Assembly: GCF_000340565.2 (NCBI RefSeq)
Contig: NZ_CP007203.1
Span: forward strand, 2,206,147-2,270,146
DNA length: 64,000 nt
Source of the DNA: Nodularia spumigena CCY9414
Lineage (GTDB): Bacteria > Cyanobacteriota > Cyanobacteriia > Cyanobacteriales > Nostocaceae
Reading direction: 5' to 3'
Position 1 is the stretch's first letter, and each line of letters opens with the position of its first letter. Shown here one piece after another: positions 60,497-64,000 of the stretch. The position numbers and the translations under genes are program-made. The notes beneath the pieces are model-generated. The model saw only the letters and a list, made by a program, of their open reading frames with translations, was not told the DNA's origin and did not search any database.

Positions 60497-61869
60497 AAAG
60501 TTCTACAGATGTTGTCCAATTTGAATTGGGTACAAAGGTACTAATCAGGAATCACAAAGCCAAGTATCACTCGGATTATGACTGGGGAATCATTCAGCAA
60601 TCCCCCAGTCAGGGGAAAATCGATGTCAAGATGGGCGATCGCTTTCATATTGCAGTAGACATCGCCGATATTTTCTTAGGGGAAACTCCAGAATTTAAAA
60701 TCAATGGTGTCTATCTGCACTCAAGTGGAAAACAGGCGACAATAGTTAAGCTATTCAAGTCAGTTCCCAAGGCTGAGGTTTTTTTTAAAGGCTGTTTCGA
60801 GAAACAAAAAGTAAATTTATCAGATTTAAGTTTTATCCAGCAGCCAAATCCAGCAGAACAGCCTCAGCTTTTTAATTTAGATGATTTCACTCAGCCTAAA
60901 ATTAAAATTATTGGTGATTCGGCTTGGGACGATGGTTCCGCATTCCCTGATATTTCCCTTACGAATAGCGAAAATGTTTCTAAAAAGAGCGATGGGCGTT
61001 CGCGTAGCGTGTCCGCAGGACTCAGCCCCGCCTTTGGCGATAGCGAACGCGCTGCGTGTGCTTTGCACTCAGCGCTGCTGCAAGCAGATCGCATTAACTC
61101 AAAAACTGACTCAGATATTTTCTTAAGGGAAAGTCCTGGACTTTCCCTTAAGAATGAGAATAGTGATTGTCGGGAGGGGGATGCTCTCACCATTAACTCG
61201 GAAATTTCCCTCAAGAATGAGAACAGTGATTGTCCCGAAGGGGATCGCGCTAAAGATATAAAAATTTCCCTTAAGAATGAGAATAGTGATTGTCAGGAGG
61301 GGGATGATCTCACCATTAACTCGGAAATTTCCCTTAAGAATGAGAATAGTGATTTTCAAGAAGGGGATCGCAAGTTAATTGATCTAGGGTTAAGAACAGA
61401 TGCGAATTCAGGTAACACTCCCAGCAAATTCGTAAGGGAAAATACAATAGAAGCGATGCCTTCGGCGTATCGCCAAAACGAAAGTTCCGCGTTAGCGGAG
61501 CGTCTTGAAGAGAGCGTAGCTATCGCATCCTCTATTCCCACCAAATTCGTAAGGGAAAACGCAACATCACCTAAGAAAATTGCTAATGGCAGTCTTGCCC
61601 CATTTTTGGAGAACAAAAAGCTTAAAAGTGGGCAGATAGTCACTTACCCCAGGGTAGAAGGTGCAAGAGATAAATTAAACTATTCCCATTGGCGATGGGG
61701 CTATTACCACGAAGTGAAGATTGATGGTGAATGGAGGAATAGGTCAATACCAGTGCCTGCTAAGATTGCGCCATTGGTAAGGCAAATGATTGATCGGAAT
61801 TATCCAGTTGAACAGATAAAAGAGTTTATTCTCCAATGTAAGAATAAGAAACAAGAGAATGTATTATGA
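60493..61869 (+). CDS. plasmid protein with HWRWGY domain and repeat-rich middle
   Basis: 458 residues from ATG 60493 (GGGG about 6 bases upstream). Residues 1-60 look like a small beta barrel (FELGTKVLIRNHKAKYHSDY). The middle is low complexity: four copies of a SLKNENSDCxEGD unit (61145-61370) and two inserts made of dispersed palindromic repeats (60985-61095, 61450-61535). The C-terminal 90 (SLAPFLENKKLKSGQIVTYP, SHWRWGYYHEVKIDGEWRNR) match the N-terminal domain of the methyltransferase at 32008. That shared domain probably binds DNA. The middle is likely a flexible linker enlarged by repeats. Confidence 0.6.
   Translation: MKSSTDVVQFELGTKVLIRNHKAKYHSDYDWGIIQQSPSQGKIDVKMGDRFHIAVDIADIFLGETPEFKINGVYLHSSGKQATIVKLFKSVPKAEVFFKGCFEKQKVNLSDLSFIQQPNPAEQPQLFNLDDFTQPKIKIIGDSAWDDGSAFPDISLTNSENVSKKSDGRSRSVSAGLSPAFGDSERAACALHSALLQADRINSKTDSDIFLRESPGLSLKNENSDCREGDALTINSEISLKNENSDCPEGDRAKDIKISLKNENSDCQEGDDLTINSEISLKNENSDFQEGDRKLIDLGLRTDANSGNTPSKFVRENTIEAMPSAYRQNESSALAERLEESVAIASSIPTKFVRENATSPKKIANGSLAPFLENKKLKSGQIVTYPRVEGARDKLNYSHWRWGYYHEVKIDGEWRNRSIPVPAKIAPLVRQMIDRNYPVEQIKEFILQCKNKKQENVL
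61120..61154. repeat. 35-bp perfect palindrome within gene
   Basis: Arms TTCTTAAGGGAAAGTCC and the exact inverse around a single T. It begins the first of the four NENSD units and may be the source of that duplication. Would form a strong hairpin in the mRNA. Confidence 0.8.
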
Positions 61870-61897
61870 ATAAGTAAATTATCCCCTATTAGGGAAC

Positions 61898-62050
61898 ATG
61901 GATACAAACACAGTGGAGCGCTGAACAAGGTTAACTCCATACTTGCAAAAATTCTTGCAACTACACCCTGATGAGCAGGATTGGCTAATTCTGATTATGG
62001 GAAGGGCTGAAAGACGTGCGATAGCGATCGCTTACAGCCAAAATTTTTAA
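61898..62050 (+). pseudogene. small gene with in-frame TGA
   Basis: ATG 61898 with AGGGA upstream reads MDTNTVER then TGA (61922-61924), then stays open: TRLTPYLQKFLQLHPDEQDW and LILIMGRAERRAIAIAYSQN to TAA 62048. As a whole 51 codons of protein-like sequence broken by one stop. Abuts the convergent gene at 62051. Nonsense mutation is the simplest reading. Confidence 0.4.
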
Positions 62051-62362
62051 TCAAGAAGAACTTGGCTCATCTCTACCAATACCTAATTCTCTGAGTAGGC
62101 CTTTAACATCTTCCCACTTTTGACCGCAGTAGTAATATTTTTTATCCCGAATATCAGCTAGGTACAAGCCAGCCTTCCCGCCATTTACACGAAATAATTC
62201 AACCAAAACTTTGATTTTGGTCAATCCGTTCCTTTCAAGTGTCGATTCTAAATCGGTAGAAATGCCATGAGGATTATGAAATATATTACCGCCGTGGAAA
62301 AACCATTGTGTTCCCTCGCGTTCATAAATTTGAATGTGTATAGGTGCGTGAATCTTAACCAT
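62051..62362 (-). CDS. hypothetical protein
   Basis: 103 residues from ATG 62362, which lies 5 bases from the edge of the IS fragment. Strand-rich (HIQIYEREGTQWFFHGGNIF, GLTKIKVLVELFRVNGGKAG) then helical (YYYCGQKWEDVKGLLRELGI). The natural promoter has been replaced by IS DNA, so expression is doubtful or IS-driven. Family unknown. Confidence 0.55.
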   Translation of the reverse strand: MVKIHAPIHIQIYEREGTQWFFHGGNIFHNPHGISTDLESTLERNGLTKIKVLVELFRVNGGKAGLYLADIRDKKYYYCGQKWEDVKGLLRELGIGRDEPSSS

Positions 62363-62366
62363 AGCT

Positions 62367-62594
62367 ACAATCTTATGTCTGTCGTCCAAGTGATTTGAAC
62401 AGAAACAGAAAAAGACATAGTGCTTTCTGGATAGGCTTATACGGATACAATTGGATAATTTCGCTGAATGGGTGTCAGGATTTGGTCTTGGAAATGATGG
62501 CTGCCGTTCGCAATAAGCAGGCATTTTATCAGCAGGGGGTGATGGCTATGATGCTTATACAGCAGCCTCTTTAACTTCTTTGTCGCCCCCTCAA
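62367..62594 (+). mobile_element. IS4-family element, solo left-end fragment (inverted)
   Basis: 228 bases equal to the reverse complement of 26099-26326, with the IS end TTGAGGGGGCGACAAA (as complement) at 62579-62594. The transposase and the other end are absent. It runs up to the 3' end of the rhodanese gene on one side and the start of the 62051 gene on the other. Confidence 0.9.
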
Positions 62595-63041
62595 CTTTCC
62601 ATCTTTCAACAGTTTTCCCCACATCGCATTATATGGATGAATACACTGTGTAACTTCCTCATTTTTAAACATAAGTCGTCCTTCATTTGCCCACTGAAAA
62701 AGACCACCACTCAAGTTAAACACACGGGTAAATCCTGCTTGCTGAAGCTGTTGGGAAATTGTGGCGCTACGATAGCCAATTGAACAGTACACAACTATAG
62801 GCGTTTCTTTTGCTACTTGCGATAATATTTGCAAGTCAGGCGCAATCGGATCAATATGTACTGCGGCTTTAAGATGACTTACTTCATATTCTGCTTGACT
62901 GCGTGCATCAATTACCAAAGGCTGTATTTTTGTAGAATTTAATAACCACTGAGCGAATTCTTTGGTGCTAATTTGGTGAATGTGGGGAAACTTTAGCCTG
63001 ATTAGGAATTTGCATAAATTCAGAGCAAACGATGATGGCAT
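62571..63041 (-). CDS. rhodanese-like protein, C-terminus altered by IS
   Basis: 156 residues from ATG 63041 (SSFALNLCKFLIRLK). Rhodanese domain: PLVIDARSQAEYEVSHLKAA, active Cys loop VVYCSIGYRSA, FNLSGGLFQWANEGR. Transfers sulfur or acts as a phosphatase-like or sulfide-handling domain. The last residues (after KLLKDGKL) come from the IS end that begins at 62594, so the natural tail is lost, but the catalytic domain is whole. Confidence 0.85.
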   Translation of the reverse strand: MPSSFALNLCKFLIRLKFPHIHQISTKEFAQWLLNSTKIQPLVIDARSQAEYEVSHLKAAVHIDPIAPDLQILSQVAKETPIVVYCSIGYRSATISQQLQQAGFTRVFNLSGGLFQWANEGRLMFKNEEVTQCIHPYNAMWGKLLKDGKLRGRQRS

Positions 63042-63061
63042 AAAATTATTGAGGCGATTGT

Positions 63062-63205
63062 GGTAAAACAAGCAGTTATATTAAAGGAGGTTAAGATGAG
63101 TCGTCTTATTTATGAAAAATCAGTTTCATATAAAGTAAAACAAGCAGTTATATTAAAGGAGGTTAAGATGAGTCGTCTTATTTATGAAAAATCAGTTTCA
63201 TATAA
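63062..63205. repeat. 72-bp tandem duplication containing ribosome site and start codon
   Basis: Positions 63062-63133 and 63134-63205 are identical. Each carries AAAGGAGG and ATGAGTCGTC. Being a multiple of 3 it leaves the frame intact. Confidence 0.95.
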
Positions 63206-63608
63206 AGGATACCTCATCATTCCATTTGTTTTTGGCAAAGCGGATAACTACGAAATTTATTCGTATAAACTCTTGTCAGAAATTGGACGTGGAAGCAAAT
63301 TTCATAAAGCCGAGAATCCAGCCGGAATCTATGGCAGTAGCATCAATAATATCGTTGAGATTGCCAAAGAACATATTGACCAAAATTCAGAGTTTGTCCA
63401 TCAGGAAGATAGTTTTAAATCTCGCTATGTATACGGCAATAACTTGATTATCGTCTTTCAAGAGGGGGATAAATATTTCTACGACCATTATCCCCCAGAA
63501 CTGTTGAATAATATTGCCGCCCCCAAATTATTCAAATCTGAATATGAGTGCTTGAATTGGATTCAGCAAGGACTCAGTGGGCAATATATGCGGCAAAGAG
63601 CAAGTTGA
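63096..63608 (+). CDS. hypothetical protein with duplicated start region
   Basis: 171 residues from ATG 63096 or 147 from ATG 63168; both have an ideal AAAGGAGG five bases upstream. The original protein begins MSRLIYEKSVSYKGYLIIPF; the longer form has an extra 24 residues. The rest is mixed strand and helix (NYEIYSYKLLSEIGRGSKFH, EYECLNWIQQGLSGQYMRQR). No family recognised. Divergent from the rhodanese gene. Confidence 0.65.
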   Translation: MSRLIYEKSVSYKVKQAVILKEVKMSRLIYEKSVSYKGYLIIPFVFGKADNYEIYSYKLLSEIGRGSKFHKAENPAGIYGSSINNIVEIAKEHIDQNSEFVHQEDSFKSRYVYGNNLIIVFQEGDKYFYDHYPPELLNNIAAPKLFKSEYECLNWIQQGLSGQYMRQRAS

Positions 63609-63638
63609 CTTTTTTTGAGTTGTTTGTCGTAGAGGCGG

Positions 63639-64000
63639 CTAAGGCAACCAAAAATCAGGTAAGACAGATTTACCCAAGTCGCTCAGACTTTGATTGAGCG
63701 ATCGCCCCATTTGAATGTGCGCTTCGTCCTCTTCTACAGGTATAATCTCAGAAGGCTGACCCACACCTAAATAGGATACTGCTAAATTTGCCGCTTCTAA
63801 ACCTGTAACATAAGCCTTCTCCTGAGACCAAGAACCGTGACGATTCACAATCCAATCACCACTCATAAAGACATTCTCAAAACTGGTCTTAGCTGGTAAC
63901 ATATGGCGATAGCTACCAGGCGCAAAGTGAGTCACTGCATTGGGTAAGCGAATCACGCTGCTATCTATTACTTTCGCACCGCCAAAGGCTGGGACACAAG
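63639..64000 (-). CDS. FAD-dependent oxidoreductase (phytoene desaturase-like), C-terminal part
   Basis: Partial; continues past the window edge. VPAFGGAKVIDSSVIRLPNA, then VTHFAPGSYRHMLPAKTSFE and NVFMSGDWIVNRHGSWSQEK, AYVTGLEAANLAVSYLG: the last is the C-terminal FAD-binding GD-x-x and helix shared by phytoene desaturase-type amine oxidases. Probably carotenoid or isoprenoid metabolism; exact substrate not decidable. Confidence 0.7.
   Translation of the reverse strand, partial: CVPAFGGAKVIDSSVIRLPNAVTHFAPGSYRHMLPAKTSFENVFMSGDWIVNRHGSWSQEKAYVTGLEAANLAVSYLGVGQPSEIIPVEEDEAHIQMGRSLNQSLSDLGKSVLPDFWLP

Overview
The window looks like filamentous, heterocyst-forming cyanobacterial DNA (Nostoc/Anabaena group). 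The octamer GCGATCGC (HIP1) is scattered throughout. Short heptameric tandem repeats and small palindromic repeats sit inside genes. The gene families are typical of this group: SipA, CHAT-TPR proteins, two-partner secretion, NB-ARC and TPR kinases. No rRNA, tRNA or CRISPR array was recognised.

Layout. 1-5.6 kb is chromosome-like: a 124-bp tandem repeat, a membrane CHAT protein, a Tat-exported peroxiredoxin, sipA, a Spy-like periplasmic protein, and the N-terminus of a sensor kinase cut off by an IS4-family remnant. 6.3-34.2 kb is plasmid-like: Rpn-type nucleases, ParB-like coiled-coil proteins, an XRE regulator with a possible frameshifted tail, five 19-bp iteron-like repeats, a DEDDh exonuclease, an operon of small membrane proteins ending in a P-loop ATPase, a sigma factor truncated by an IS4-family copy, a ribbon-helix-helix regulator, a cytosine-C5 methyltransferase and a type I R-like nuclease domain. 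34.2-40.5 kb holds a short-chain dehydrogenase, a 1404-residue SNF2 ATPase, and a scrapyard of TnpB/IS200-IS605 and helicase fragments.

40.5-56.2 kb looks like accessory envelope and signalling DNA: a metzincin protease, a ferritin-like protein, a two-partner secretion pair whose transporter gene overlaps a secreted CHAT-TPR gene, a Ser/Thr kinase with TPRs, and a divergent vMAP-like NB-ARC ATPase. Two copies of a GGGAGCATCC-ended MITE lie here. 56.2-62.4 kb is again plasmid-like: a structured leader, a 58-residue coupled ORF, a large primase-helicase replication protein (CyRepA/DUF3854 type) carrying in-frame tandem repeats, and small coupled genes. It ends with a protein that shares a domain with the 32-kb methyltransferase. 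62.4-64 kb returns to chromosome-like genes: a rhodanese, a protein with a duplicated start region, and the end of an FAD oxidoreductase.

Three copies or pieces of one IS4-family element (5.6, 26.1 and 62.4 kb) lie at the joins between chromosome-like and plasmid-like DNA and have truncated the genes beside them. The window is best read as a mosaic in which plasmid modules were brought in and rearranged, partly through insertion sequences. Whether the molecule is a chromosome or a large plasmid cannot be decided from the sequence alone. All coordinates were worked out by eye; functional calls rest on recognised motifs and family resemblance, and no search was run.
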